This document shows positions 1 through 10,249 of a stretch of DNA of 64,000 nt, one piece after another. Position 1 is the first letter of the stretch. Each line of letters starts with the position of its first letter. Made by a program: the position numbers and the translations under genes. Source of the stretch: Saccopteryx bilineata (lineage: Eukaryota; Chordata; Mammalia; Chiroptera; Emballonuridae); contig NC_089495.1 of assembly GCF_036850765.1 (NCBI RefSeq), forward strand, positions 197,416,847-197,480,846. The letters run 5' to 3'. The notes under the pieces are model-generated. The model was given only the letters and a program-made list of their open reading frames with translations. It was not told where the DNA came from and searched no databases.

Positions 1-52
1 CCTGAAGGAAGAAGGTAACACAAAAATTGGGAGACAACTTCCCAAGGTTTTA

Positions 53-395
53 CCGTAGTTCCCCATGTATAAGATGCGCCCTTTTTCAAAAAAAATTGGG
101 GTCTGAAAACTACATGCATCTTATACAGTGGTTGTAGGGTTTTTTACTTGCATTTCCCACTTTTTCGTGCTTGTTTTTGCGCTCATTGTTGAAGACAGCG
201 ATTTGTCCTCAGACGCAGATGAGGACAAGCTCATGGATGGGAGTTCTGACGGTGATGAGGAATTGTATGAGTTTTATGATGAATAAAACCTGAGTTCAAT
301 AACTTTATGTAATGCATTTTTTTTTTCAAATTCCGGGCCCCCAAATTAAGGTGCATGTTAAACGTGGGAGCATCTTTATCCATGGGGAAATATGG
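53..395 (+). mobile_element. Non-autonomous pogo/Tigger-like DNA transposon
   Basis: The ends are inverted copies of each other: the left end reads CCGTAGTTCCCCATGTATAA and the right end carries CATGGGGAAATATGG. Both ends abut a TA dinucleotide (51-52 and 396-397), the target duplication of Tc1/mariner/pogo elements. Positions 191-286 keep an open frame of 31 codons plus stop, very rich in Asp/Glu and ending in an EFYDE-stop tail, as in the acidic C-terminus of pogo/Tigger-type transposases. The rest of the transposase is gone, so the element cannot move by itself. Superfamily is inferred from the TA target and the acidic tail; I cannot name the family. Confidence 0.65.
191..286 (+). pseudogene. 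Transposase C-terminal acidic tail remnant
   Basis: A frame of 31 sense codons ends at TAA (284-286). About half of the residues are Asp, Glu or Ser, and the tail is ELYEFYDE. It sits just inside the 3' inverted repeat of the element and is followed by an AATAAA signal (283-288, overlapping the stop). No start codon or catalytic DDD/E domain is present. It is read as the last piece of a transposase left after internal deletion. Confidence 0.5.
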
Positions 396-1839
396 TAAGT
401 GCCATTGGGAAATGTGCTTTTATTTGTTTCCTGGGGAGCAGAAACAAGAGGTAGCCAGAAGGTGACGATGCAGGAGTCTCAGCCGTACTTGCGCTTGAGC
501 ACAGCTTCTTGGGGAGACCCTTGGGGAGAGCAACGGAGCGCGCATGCGGACAAAGTCTTCTGACACAAATTCCCCTTCCACCGGGCAGGTACTGGGGAGA
601 ATGGAGAGAGAGAGACCATGCCCTCTCCTCAGGTGGCGGGTCTCTGCTGGTCTCCGCCCCTCACTGCCCAGCCATCCACAGGAAGGATGCTACAGCCACG
701 GCCTTGCAGGTGTACCCGCCGCAGCCCTCTCCCCGGCCCGTCCTCCGGTGAGCGTGCCTGGGCAGTGTCCTGGACACTGGTGGAGAGGCAAGCAGGCTGT
801 CTCCCAACGGGCAGAGGTGCATACTTCCCAGGGAGAGGGGATGAGGGTGGAAGCTGGACTCCGGGGTGCACGGTGGGGCAGGGGAAGTGGAGTGAGGCGC
901 TCTCCTAACTGCCCTGCTGTCTTAGGCCGGAGGAGGCCTTGAACCCTGACCCCAGCATCTACACAGGCGCCCTCGGAGAAATGGAGGTCTTCCAGAGAGC
1001 ACAGTTTAAAGAGAATGCGCCGGAACAAGCCCTGGGGACCCCTCCAGCTCTGACACTCTGTGAGTTTAACATGGAAAAATATTCAGCTGAAATCGCTGGT
1101 GTGGTTTGGCGGTGCATTAGCAATTCCTTTTTATGAAATTACTGTCTCTCTAAAGTGTAAAACATCTTTCTGCTTTGGGACTCTGACTCACTCTTAAGAG
1201 GGGCTGATCTTTAAATCTTACCATGGCTCTCACCTCAAAACCAGTGCTACAAAAAGGGGTCTTTCTGACCAGACTAGGTGCCCCCTCTCACTCTAATGAG
1301 CAGAGAATACTATAATGAGAAGATAGAAGATACTCTAAACTCCTACTAAGCTCCCCTCCCCACCTTGGTCAAGGTCACGGGGCCCTGGCGCCTGGGAATG
1401 GATCTAGAATGATTGAGCTAAATGTTGCGAGTCCTGAGAAAGATCACTCTGAATGTCCACCCATATTTAAGGCCTCTTGGGGCAACGAAGCTCAAGGAAA
1501 TAGATCCGTGTGGTTTAGTGACCTTCACCGTGTTTCTGGACCAGAGACTGACCCCTGACCCTGCACCCCAGACTGACTCCTGATGCAGCCCAGACTCCTG
1601 CCCCGTACTGACCCCGACCTCTGACAAGAGGCTGACCCCTCTTCCTTGTTGGCCACATGAGTCCCAGTCAAGGGAAGACAAAGAGAATGTCGGTCTCAGC
1701 TCTGGTTCCTGCATGCCAGAACAGGAGCTGGCTCCACACAGGTGCTCAGTAAATGCTAATTGAGCCACAGGAAGGAAAAATGAACTGAATGAATGAGTGA
1801 GTGAGCAAATGGGTTCAAATTGAAAATGGCTCCGTCTCG
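396..1839. other. Unassigned sequence, no supported gene
   Basis: Moderately GC-rich single-copy-looking DNA. Several overlapping frames of 65-132 codons occur between 509 and 1136 on both strands, but none has a convincing start, paired splice sites or a recognisable domain. A pyrimidine tract plus CAG/TAG around 905-925 resembles a splice acceptor before the 939-1136 frame, but no matching donor or homologous protein is recognised. Around 1530-1640 the sequence is biased to imperfect CTGACCCC-like words. Confidence 0.4.
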
Positions 1840-2140
1840 TCTTCTACCCATAGGTTGATTTTTCAAAGACACAGAGCCGAGGAGATGGTCTGTTTTCAAG
1901 GCATCCATCTCTAATGTCCACTCCAGGGAGCTTCAAGCTCTCCTTCGTGTGACTTATGAATATTGCTGCCGCTATGCTTAACTGTGCAGTGGGCAGCTCC
2001 TCCTGAGCCAAATGGCCGACAATTGAAAACTAATGGTCCGAGAAACGGTCCCATTGTCGGAGCCCACTGACGCCCAAAGCTGAGCTTCATCACACCTCTG
2101 GTGGTCCAGGGAAGGTCCCCAGAAGTCCCCAAAGGAACAG
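1840..2140. other. Repeat-free block, possible conserved non-coding element
   Basis: No transposon signature and no open frame of merit. It has balanced composition with many short AT-rich words (TATGAATATTG, ATTGAAAACTAATGG) between CpG-containing words, the texture often seen in conserved vertebrate enhancers. This is inferred from texture alone. Confidence 0.2.
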
Positions 2141-2450
2141 GTGTAAACAGAAGGGACTCTGGTCTGGGAGGAAGACTGGAGTTTTGCTCTCAGCTAAGCC
2201 TCTGATCCAACTGTGTGGCTGTCATTGTCCCAGCAATAAAGGGAGAGGACCCATACTGCACGTCCAGCTGCACTTCATAAATATCCATGAAATTTTAAAA
2301 AATAGAGATTTATGGTCTTCCCTCCCCTCCCCACTTCCCCCCGAGCCACTGATGCAGACCTAGAATCTGGACTTTTAGCATGTCCTCAATCAATTATGGC
2401 AATCAACAGAATTCTTCTCAGGGCCCAAGCTCTCATCCAGAGGGCAGCCA

Positions 2451-2668
2451 ACGGTGGTCGGCAAGCCAAATCCAGCCCGCGGCTCATTTTTGTAAATAAA
2501 GTTTTATTGGAATGCAGCCATGCCTCGTCAATGACAAACTGTCTCTGGCTGCTTCTGAGCTGCAAGGCAGAGTGAAACGGTTGCCACGGAGACCACACAT
2601 GACCCACAACGACTAAAATATTTATTTAATCTGACCCTTTTCAGAAAAAGCTCGCCAACATCTGCTGC
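2451..2668 (-). mobile_element. Ancient hAT-Charlie type non-autonomous element
   Basis: It starts near GGTCGGCAAGCC, has the diagnostic internal words TTTGTAAATAAAGTTTTATT and GCAGCCATGCC, and ends near AAAAAGCTCGCCAACATCTG, a degenerate inverted copy of the start. This is a widespread mammalian hAT MITE, and the same family recurs at 21398-21635. The two copies are diverged from each other, so both are old. No clean target duplication remains. Orientation is nominal. Confidence 0.6.
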
Positions 2669-4605
2669 TGTAATTTACAAGCGCTCCCGACAGGGTGCCC
2701 AAGATAAGGTGCCCGACACGGGCCGAGTTTCCCCCGTAGAGAGGAGCCGCTGAGCTGCTCCTGGAAGAGAGGAGCTAGGAATCAGTCAGTCAGCACTCTG
2801 AGCCTCAACCTAGGACACCCAGCGAGCAGACCACAGGGCCCGGCTCCTGCTGCCTCCCCCCTGGGCCAAGGCAGGAGAGTGTTAGAGCCCTCACCCCCAC
2901 CGCCACCGCCACCCCATCTTTTCCAGCGCAGAGTCTGGGTCACTGAATGTCCGCCCTGGGACCCCAAGACTGGGAAGGTGATCCCGGGTGTCTGGGACCG
3001 TACTGGACACAGAGTCCGGTACAGTCTGTCTCCCTCCATCCTAAAAGGGAAGAGCCATGGAATTTGGATGGATAAGGACCCAGTGCCACCCAGAAAAGGG
3101 GACTGACGCATTTCCCAGGAGAATTCATCAAGGGTAGCTGTTTGGGTTTTGTTTCAAATTTTAGGATCTGGTCCTTGTTCGGAACAAACGGGTGTGACCA
3201 TCCCCTGGGGTTAGACTCGTGTTCTACGCTTAGCAGAAGCTGATGCGGACACCGAACGCCAACGTTTCAATTCACAGGAGAAGGACAATGGTAAAATCAG
3301 CCATTATCCACCCACGGAGAATCTACACGGGAGGCCAGCTCATTACCAGACAGTTGTCATACGACCGTGGGCTCAATACAGCGGAGCTGGTTATGTGATC
3401 AAGATGTGTGACAGGCTGGGTAAGGAAGGTCGGGTGGTCTGTTTCCCGGGAAGGGGCTTCTCTCCAGAGCAGACAAGTCTCTGACAGCCCAGGCAGCAAC
3501 CGCCCCCAGAGGGCTGGCGGGGGCAGGGACGCGTCCTCAGCCAGCTTAGCCTCCAGGGCCCCTGTGTGCTCACACGGGGGCTGTTCCTAGCGCCTCCCCC
3601 TCTCCCATCAAATTAATGACAGTTTCCTTTAGACATGGCAGTGTCACCCACTGGGCTACACCAAAGATCTTGTCCCGCTTCTGGTCTAAATGGCATTACA
3701 TATTTAAGACAACCTCATGAACAGTCGCAGGGCTCTCTTGAGCAGGGCAAGTTACTTTTTTCACAGTAAGCCTCCAATTTCTCACTGAAGAAAGTCGGGA
3801 GGACGGAGGCAAGAATGGACGCACCTGCACAGCACAGCGCCTGGCTCACAGAAGGCGACTCGCGGTGAACGGCGGCAGCGGGCAATGCTCTGTGAGACAG
3901 GAGGGAGTGCCGGTCTCAGAGATCCCAGCTCGTGGCGGGGAAGGGTGGGTCCTAGCTGTCATGGCTACCCCACAGGGAACGAGTCCCTCGGGCACGTTTC
4001 TATGGCAGCAAGCAGAGCCAGGGACCCGAGTTCACCCCCACTCCCAAACACACCCACCCACTTTCAAGTGACAACCTTTTCAATGTGTACACATAACCAG
4101 CAGTGCTCTTCCCTGGCCTAAGAAAACAAATTGATCAAGAGTCAATACAGGTCCTAATTATAGGCTCTGCCCCGGAAGACTGATGGCGGGAGATGAAAAG
4201 GGAAGAGCGGGCCCTTGATGGGCGCCTGTAATGAGGTGTCACTGGTCCCCACCGAAAGTCGTTTATAAACAGGGTCTCACGTCTGTGGCTGTCAGCATCC
4301 CCTCACCCTCCAGAGCTTAATGAGCTGCTCCTTCCTGCCCCAAGGTTAATGTCAGGAGATGATCCTGTTTTCTGCTAGAGAGGCACTGCCTGGTGGGTGG
4401 TGACTTTCATCTGCAGATGTCCCTGTTCAGGCAGGAAATGCGTTTTTACAACAGTCCTGGCAGGGATGTGCATTGTTTTCCCGTCTGAGCCCCGACCTCC
4501 ACCAGGAAGTGCCATCCCTGACTTCCCTGTGGCCATCTCTTCCCGCGGCTTGGAAGGACATGGAAGAGCGTCGGCCAGGCCTGGAGTTTGGGTCTTGAAG
4601 TGAGT
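2669..4605. other. Unassigned sequence
   Basis: Nothing coding is supported. 2890-2915 is a short CCACCG/CCACCC tract that produces proline or glycine runs in shadow frames. Around 3700-3850 a weak MIR-like 3' tail may be present. 4131-4400 is repeat-poor with AT-rich words and could be conserved non-coding DNA. No RNA gene was seen. Confidence 0.35.
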
Positions 4606-4609
4606 GGTT

Positions 4610-4740
4610 CAGAAGGGAGACTCGGCATCCGCCGACTGCTCAGGTTTGTCCTGGCGGCACTATGCACAAGCTCTGTGATCTCGTTAAGTCTCAGTGTCCT
4701 CATCTGGAAATTGGGAACAGTGATAGAAAAAAGAGCGCCG
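4610..4740 (+). repeat. MIR SINE fragment
   Basis: It contains the order typical of the MIR core and tail: CACTATGCACAAGCTCTGTGATC, then AAGTCTCAGTGTCCTCATCTG, then an A-rich GGGAACAGTGATAG segment. Heavily diverged, so an ancient mammalian copy. Confidence 0.55.
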
Positions 4741-4744
4741 TTAC

Positions 4745-5195
4745 ACGTGGAGCAGCCCTGAGGGCTGGGTTGCAGCACGCTGGCCCTAACCAGCTGACCT
4801 GATAAACAGCGGTGGACTCGGAGTGGCCCAGCACAGGACACCCTCCACCAATAGACAGGGAGAATTATTGAACTGGCCGTGTGCAGACCAATGGACTCGC
4901 TCCATCAAATCTAGGATGCACGCTATGACTCTTAATTAGCATAAGCCCAATGAACCTTCCTGTCCCCTGCATAGAATTCCTCAGCATTGTCCCTTCAGGG
5001 AGCCGCTTGTTACATTTCCTCCCAGCATGTCTTCTTGTGGCTGATAAACAAGTCAACCCAGTGATCTCTCTTTCAACCACCATGGCGGTCTTTGTCCTTC
5101 CTTTCACTGTACCTCTATCATTAACAGTACTCTAATTGGTGCAATAACGCCACCCCCCCCCCCTCAAGAGAGGTCCGTGTCCTGTTCCTCAGGAT
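4745..5195. other. Unassigned sequence with a C homopolymer
   Basis: No gene or transposon is recognised. A run of 11 C occupies 5153-5163. The flank at 4860-5130 is repeat-poor. Confidence 0.35.
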
Positions 5196-5199
5196 TTGT

Positions 5200-5625
5200 G
5201 ACTATGTCAGGCTACCTAGCAAAGGAGAATTAACATTGTTCTTCGGCAGACCTTAAGATAAACCGAGCATCCTGGGTGGCCCAGAGGGACCCGATGTAAC
5301 CACAACATCTTTAAAAGGAGAAGAGGGAGGCTGGAGAGACCCAGGGAAAGGAGAGGGACTCCGCTGACTTTGCTGTTTTTGACGATGAAAGGGGTCGCGA
5401 GCCAAGGAATGCAGGTGACCTGTAGAAACTGAAAAGGCTAGGAAACGGATTCTCCCCGAGAGCTTCCAGAAAAGAAGACAGCCCTCCCAGGACCTTGAAT
5501 TGAGCCCAGTGAGATCAACGCCTGCCTTCTGACCTCCAGCATGGTAGGACAATAAATTTATGTTGTTTTAACCTGCCACCATGTTTATGGTGCTTTAACA
5601 GCAGCCCTCGGCAAGGGACACAAGT
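5200..5625 (+). repeat. MaLR-type LTR relic (MLT1-like)
   Basis: The 3' part carries the recognisable order of this ancient LTR class: CTTCTGACCTCCAGCATGGTA, AATAAATTTATGTTGTTTTAA, a CCACCATGTTTATGGT block, and a gene-poor 5' half with CCCGATGTAACCACAACATC. It is an old endogenous retrovirus-like LTR with no viral coding sequence. The subfamily is not certain. Confidence 0.5.
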
Positions 5626-5752
5626 ACCCTCTACGCTGGGTTTTTGGTGAGTTCTTGCAGGTAAAACGCTTAGGTCCCTGCCTGGCAAATCATAAGTATG
5701 CAATTATTACTACTATGATTATTATAATGGCATCAATGTCTTTATTATAGAG

Positions 5753-5965
5753 CCCCTGGTCGGCAAGCAGCAGCTCGCGAGCCACAGGCGGCTCTTTGGC
5801 CCCTTGAGTGCGGCTCTTCCACAAAATACCATGTGCGGGCGCTACCTCGATAAGGAATGTACCTACCTATATATTTAAGTTTAAAAAATTTGGCTCTCAA
5901 AAGAAATTTCCATCGTTGTACCGTTGATATTTGGCTCTGCTGACTCATGAGTTTGCCGACTGCTG
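5753..5965. mobile_element. hAT non-autonomous element with 8-bp target duplication
   Basis: The right end GTTTGCCGACTGCTG is an inverted match to the degenerate left end CCCCTGGTCGGCAAGC. Flanks are TTATAGAG (5745-5752) and TTACAGAG (5966-5973), 7 of 8 identical, as expected for hAT. Internal words such as GAGCCACAGGCGGCTCTTTGG and AATTTGGCTCTCAAAAG fit a bat hAT MITE. It has no coding capacity. Confidence 0.65.
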
Positions 5966-5973
5966 TTACAGAG

Positions 5974-6630
5974 GGTCTTGCCTCCTCCCTCCCTCTGACG
6001 ATTCACCTAACTCAATTCCAGCCAACAGAGGAGGAGGAAGGAGAAGAACTGAACTCTCCTGAGCACTGGCGACAGTCGGGCACTGTGCTGGGCACTGTGA
6101 CCGGTGCCCTCCCAACGGCTGGGCGTCCAGAACTACCTTCTCCAGAGAACAATCAGCACTGGAATGACTGTGCGACCCCAGTGACAAATCATCAGCTCTC
6201 TGGGGCGTTTGAACAATTGTCATCGGTCACCATCACCCAACCCTTCTCCAGACACAAGCACAAGGCACTGTCCTGGGTGGCACTGCCCCACCCCGCCTGT
6301 GCCAGGGGAGCGGAGCTGTCCTCAGAGCCAAGCTGAGCGGCCTCTGCTTCGTCCAGGCTCCCCAGCTCTGGACTGGTCCCCTATCTCAGAACCAACCACA
6401 CCCCATTGCCCTGAGTGGCCCGCCTCCTCATTTGAATGTGACCTCCTCGGGGAAACGGGACAGTGCTATGCTCTGGCACATAAAGTGGGTCTCTGAAAGG
6501 AGGGGTGAGCTTGCAAATCATTTTCATTTGTTCCTTTAAAAAGCAGGTGCTCTCCACAGCAATGTTTAGATTAATAGGTTGGGCCTTTTCCAGTGCCAGG
6601 GTCAGGACCAGGGTGAGGCAGGAGAAGCAT
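5974..6630. other. Unassigned sequence, weak L2/MIR traces
   Basis: A 129-codon frame (5947-6336) has no recognisable domain and overlaps repeat-like text (GAGCACTGGCGACAGTCGGG, an L2/MIR-like word). Around 6430-6490 there is a faint L2-like tail. No gene is supported. Confidence 0.35.
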
Positions 6631-6632
6631 CC

Positions 6633-6725
6633 GGAGTGCAAAATTTAAGGAGGCACTCACTCTCCGGGGCTGACCTTGTACCTGCACATACCCCTGAGTG
6701 AGTGCCTCCTTAAATTTTACACTGT
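6633..6725. mobile_element. Palindromic MITE
   Basis: Perfect 22-bp inverted arms at 6640-6661 and 6697-6718 (AAAATTTAAGGAGGCACTCA and its reverse complement) enclose a 35-nt loop. Outside the arms the pairing continues with one mismatch (GTGC against ACAC). The whole is almost all terminal inverted repeat, as in a short DNA-transposon MITE. A Rhin-1 SINE later landed in its right end. Confidence 0.55.
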
Positions 6726-6726
6726 G

Positions 6727-7114
6727 AGGCCCTGGCCGGTTGGCTCAGCGGTAGAGCGTCGGCCTAGCGTGCGGAGGACCCGGGTTCGATTCCGGCCAGG
6801 GCACACAGGAGAAGCGCCCATTTGCTTCTCCACCCCTCCGCCGTGCTTTCCTCTCTCTCTTCCCCTTCCGCAGCCAAGGCTCCATTGGAGCAGAGATGGC
6901 CCGGGCGCTGGGGATGGCTCCTTGGCCTCTGCCCCAGGCGCTAGAGTGGCTCTGGTCGCGGCAGAGCGACCCCCCGGAGGGGCAGAGCATCGCCCCCTGG
7001 TGGGCAGAGCATCGCCCCTGGTGGGCGTGCCGGGTGGATCCCGGTCGGGCGCATGTGGGAGTCTGTCTGACTGTCTCTCCCTGTTTCCAGCTTCAGAAAA
7101 ATGAAAAAAAAAAA
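6727..7114 (+). mobile_element. Rhin-1 type tRNA-derived SINE, copy 1
   Basis: The tRNA-like head has box A (TGGCTCAGCGGTAGAGCG) and box B (GGTTCGATTCC). It is followed by the GAGAAGCGCCCATTTGCTTC segment, a body with GATGGCCCGGGCGCTGGGG, and an A-rich tail. Target duplications AAATTTTACACTGTG lie at 6712-6726 and 7115-7129, so the insertion is well defined. It carries the GGAGGGGCAGAGC body variant and two CTCF-core-like words (6991-7005, 7013-7026). Transcription by RNA polymerase III is inferred from the boxes. Open frames here belong to the SINE and are not genes. Confidence 0.92.
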
Positions 7115-7294
7115 AAATTTTACACTGTGGGCGTCCCAGCCCTGTTCTCTGCGGTCGGATATTGTTTCAGCAGCAACCATTACTGGAGCTTGAAGAAAAA
7201 TCTCATTAAATTTCTCAATGGTAAATAAATCAATTGTCCAACATTCACTGAAAGATGATGAATTTAGCTTGTGTGCTGGGGAGGATAATGCTAG

Positions 7295-7880
7295 GTTACT
7301 CTGTAATAACAAATTAATCCTGAAATTTCAGGGGCTTACCATAGCAGGTGTTTATTTCTTCCGCACCTTCCGTGTCCACAGTGGCTCAGCCAGGGGGGCT
7401 CTGTTCCACACAGCCACTCAGGGAGCCAGGATGACAGGCGCTCCGCTGCCCGTCCTAAGAGCTGCCTTGCAGCTGCACCATCCTCAGCCACCACCGCAGG
7501 AAGGGAAGAAAAGAACGTGGAGAACTCACCCCCTGTTCTTCACATAGTTTTTTGCTCAGAAGTAACACACAGTTTGTTTCTACTTACAGCCCACTGGCTA
7601 CGCATCATTACGGGCCTCACCTAACTGCAAGGGAATTGGCAGAGGGACGCTTCCTACATTATTAGAAGGGGCTCTGGGCCCTCCGAATGCTCTTGGGAGA
7701 ACTACAGGACCTGCACCAAGCAGAAGAAGAAGCAGGAACACCCGGAGGCCACGAGGTGGCAGAGTGCCCGGCAGGCTGAGAGTGTCGGTGGTGATGACGG
7801 GCAGAAGACCGTGCATGCCTGGGAGACGGCACGCTAGCCAGGCAGTGAGACCGCACCTGGGGGCTCTTCAAACACCTGGG
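7295..7880. repeat. Ancient LTR-like interspersed repeat (family unassigned)
   Basis: The text resembles an old ERVL-class LTR: AGGTGTTTATTTCTTCCGCAC, CCACACAGCCACTCAGGGAGCC and CAGCCCACTGGCTACGCATC. There is no coding content. It could alternatively be single-copy DNA containing a shorter relic. Confidence 0.3.
7747..7763 (+). promoter_or_regulatory. CTCF-core-like site outside SINEs
   Basis: GGCCACGAGGTGGCAGA matches the well-known vertebrate CTCF core (CCACNAGGTGGCAG class) at all key positions. It lies in non-SINE sequence. Binding depends on chromatin and is not shown by sequence. Confidence 0.45.
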
Positions 7881-8009
7881 GCAGGTGGGGTGCACTTACG
7901 GGACATGAAGCGGGAGCCAGGGTAATTTGGGTTATGTCACTAACCTAAGCAGTTGGCCGTGAGAGTAAAATGTTGTTGTAGAAATAGCAATAGTAGTTAA
8001 TAGTAACGC

Positions 8010-8235
8010 TAAATTAAACCCATAGTAGCTAACACTTATGTAGACCTGCTATGTGTAGGTCTTACTGATTAACTCATCTATTACCACAACTGGTGACTGA
8101 GGTATATCATTGCTTTACTTACATAAGAAATCTTTTGAGTCTAGAAAGAGGAAGTTGGTCAAAGTCCCAGAACCTGCAATGATTTGAACTTAGGCAATGT
8201 GTCTTCAAAGTCTATGTCCTAAACCACTGCCCCCC
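8010..8235 (-). repeat. MIR SINE, antisense
   Basis: It reads in antisense MIR order: TAGTAGCTAACACTTATGTAG, ACTGATTAACTCATCTATTA, GAAGTTGGTCAAAGTCCCAG, TGATTTGAACTTAGGCAATG, CTAAACCACTGC. Near full length but diverged. Confidence 0.6.
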
Positions 8236-8239
8236 TCAT

Positions 8240-9639
8240 GTATGGAGAAGTGCCTTATTAAATACATGTTAACGTGCTGAACAATGCAATATATCAGGAG
8301 GCTCCTGGATGTCTAGACAAGCGATATTAAAACAGAAGAAAGCAAAAACCAAGAACTATGGGCTTTCTAGAAGGTAAAGAAAATTGCAACTTCAAGATAT
8401 TCCCACTTAACCTGTGACCTACCCCCTGGTGGTCACATGAAATGTTCACCATGTCCAACATCTCAGCCTTGTCTTATGATAACAATTGCTTGTTTGGGGT
8501 ACTTTCTTTAACAGTAAAAAAAATAATTAATCAAGACTTAGGAATTGCTATGGACCAGATCGAACATTGTTTATACTCAGAAAGTAGCAGAACCAGACGG
8601 AGAAGACAAAAGAGAAGCACTGAGTGTCCGTCCTGGGTGGGGGTCTTCGGCAGCCAGACTCAGTGCACACGCATACAGTCTTGCCGGGGTGCGGGGGGCT
8701 CAGCACAGACCAATACAGAGGTCACCAGGAGATGCCCAAAGGGCTAAGGATTGAGTGTTAGAGGCTGAGCACTGTCAGGAACGTGAGAACCAGCCCCAGA
8801 GGGGCAGACCAACTCTGCAGGGCCCCCGTCCCCTGGACACCCCCTAACCCAGGGAGGGCAAGGCTTCGCCCAGCCCGGGAACCCGGCACTGACAGACACC
8901 TCCTCCTGCCGCTCTAAGCCCAGAGATCAGAGCAATTTAGGTTTTGCCGGCACCACAGCAAAGATAAGGCCCCCTGGAGGTGATAAAAAATGTGTCCCAA
9001 CATCTGTGTCACTGGAGATGGCACGGGACGTCCCCTGCAGCCTGTCAGGAAGCCTCTCCTGATCTCCGTGTCTGCATTTGTCTTTGTTGATGTATTTACG
9101 TCAGATCTTGATCATCACCCTTTCCTACGATTTAGTCTGTTTCCCTCCCAACACACTAAATACATGTCATTGCTAAGAAACCGAGTTCTCAATTCACACT
9201 GTTTTTGCACTCATTTTTTAAAATGTCTCGCCGAGGATTCAGTGGGAACCACGAAGCCAGGGGGGTCCTAAGAGACGCTTAGTTCTGCAGCCATCTCCCG
9301 GGCAGGGTCTATCCTGCGCCGTCAGTAATTGTGAGAGACCACAGAGAGAGCCAAGAGGGTCCTTCGGTCAACTTGATGCAAATTCAGACAAGCAGTCACC
9401 CCGTGACTGGAAAGGACCCCGAGAGGCCCCTCGCCCTCCGTGTGTGCGAGACCCAGGACAGAGGTGTGCTGTGGGATCTCCCGGGGCTGTTGGGTGGAGC
9501 CTGCACCTGCCCACGCAGCCTTGTCTGTGCTCGGTTTGAAGGGGGCTCTTGTGGCCTCTTCTCCTTTAAGAATGACGCACTTTGACCTCGACTTGAGCAG
9601 CAAGGAGTCTCCCTGCGACTGTGCTCTGAGAAGGGAAAC
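8240..9639. other. Unassigned sequence
   Basis: No transposon or gene is confidently recognised. Frames of 70-106 codons between 8442 and 9718 lack start context, domains and splice partners. Confidence 0.35.
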
Positions 9640-9647
9640 CACTAGGC

Positions 9648-9971
9648 CAGGGGTCTCAAACTCAACTCAGCATGTGGGCCGCAGAGCAAGATCACAGCCA
9701 TTCGGCGGGCCGCACTAGGTCTACAAAAGGCAACTGTTACGCAACACTTTTCAGTGTCACAAAACGACCAGAAACTGTAGTTCACATCACAACTGCTGTT
9801 AACTAAGCTAATATCTAGCTAGGATGCTAGAGAAATGAAAAATACAAGTAGGCCCCTAGGCTTACTTAATTTTATCCAAAATATTTTGAACTTCGTGGAT
9901 TAGTCTGTGGGCCGCACAAAATTGTTCGGCGGGCCGCATGCGGCCCGCGGGCCGCGAGTTTGAGACCCCTG
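9648..9971. mobile_element. hAT non-autonomous element with near-perfect target duplication
   Basis: Terminal inverted repeats CAGGGGTCTCAAACTC and GAGTTTGAGACCCCTG flank 324 bp. The 8-bp duplications CACTAGGC (9640-9647) and CACTAGGT (9972-9979) differ at one base. CpG-rich subterminal words (GGCGGGCCGC, GCATGCGGCCCGCGGGCC) sit at both ends. No transposase remains. Low decay of the ends suggests comparatively recent, bat-lineage activity. Confidence 0.88.
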
Positions 9972-9979
9972 CACTAGGT

Positions 9980-10245
9980 AGACTGAAACCAGGGAAACTG
10001 AGTCCCTGCGGTTAGACAACCCCCTAAGTCATCTTCACAAACCCCCAAACATGGCAGGACTTGATCTCGGGGGGGAGAGGGGGGGAATGGGAGGACTAGG
10101 CAGGAGTCTAATCTAGAAGAGCTTCCACACACTCGGAGAGCCACCAGCCGTCCTAATGCCCCCCTGCGGCTCCCTCACTCCCCTCTACCCCCTTCCCCTG
10201 CTGAAGTCTCAGGTGGAGACTCCTCCGCTGGACCTGGAAGCTCTC
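9980..10245. other. Unassigned sequence with G-rich tract
   Basis: A purine/G-rich stretch lies at 10068-10090. No other features. Confidence 0.3.
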
Positions 10246-10249
10246 CACA

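Noticed and set aside
509..1136. Cluster of ORFs with an acceptor-like site near 920
   Set aside because: No paired donor, no recognisable protein, and several phases and strands are open at once in GC-rich DNA.
6733..6805. Possible tRNA genes at the heads of the SINEs
   Set aside because: Box A and box B are present, but no cloverleaf with proper acceptor stem could be seen, and each head continues into the SINE body.
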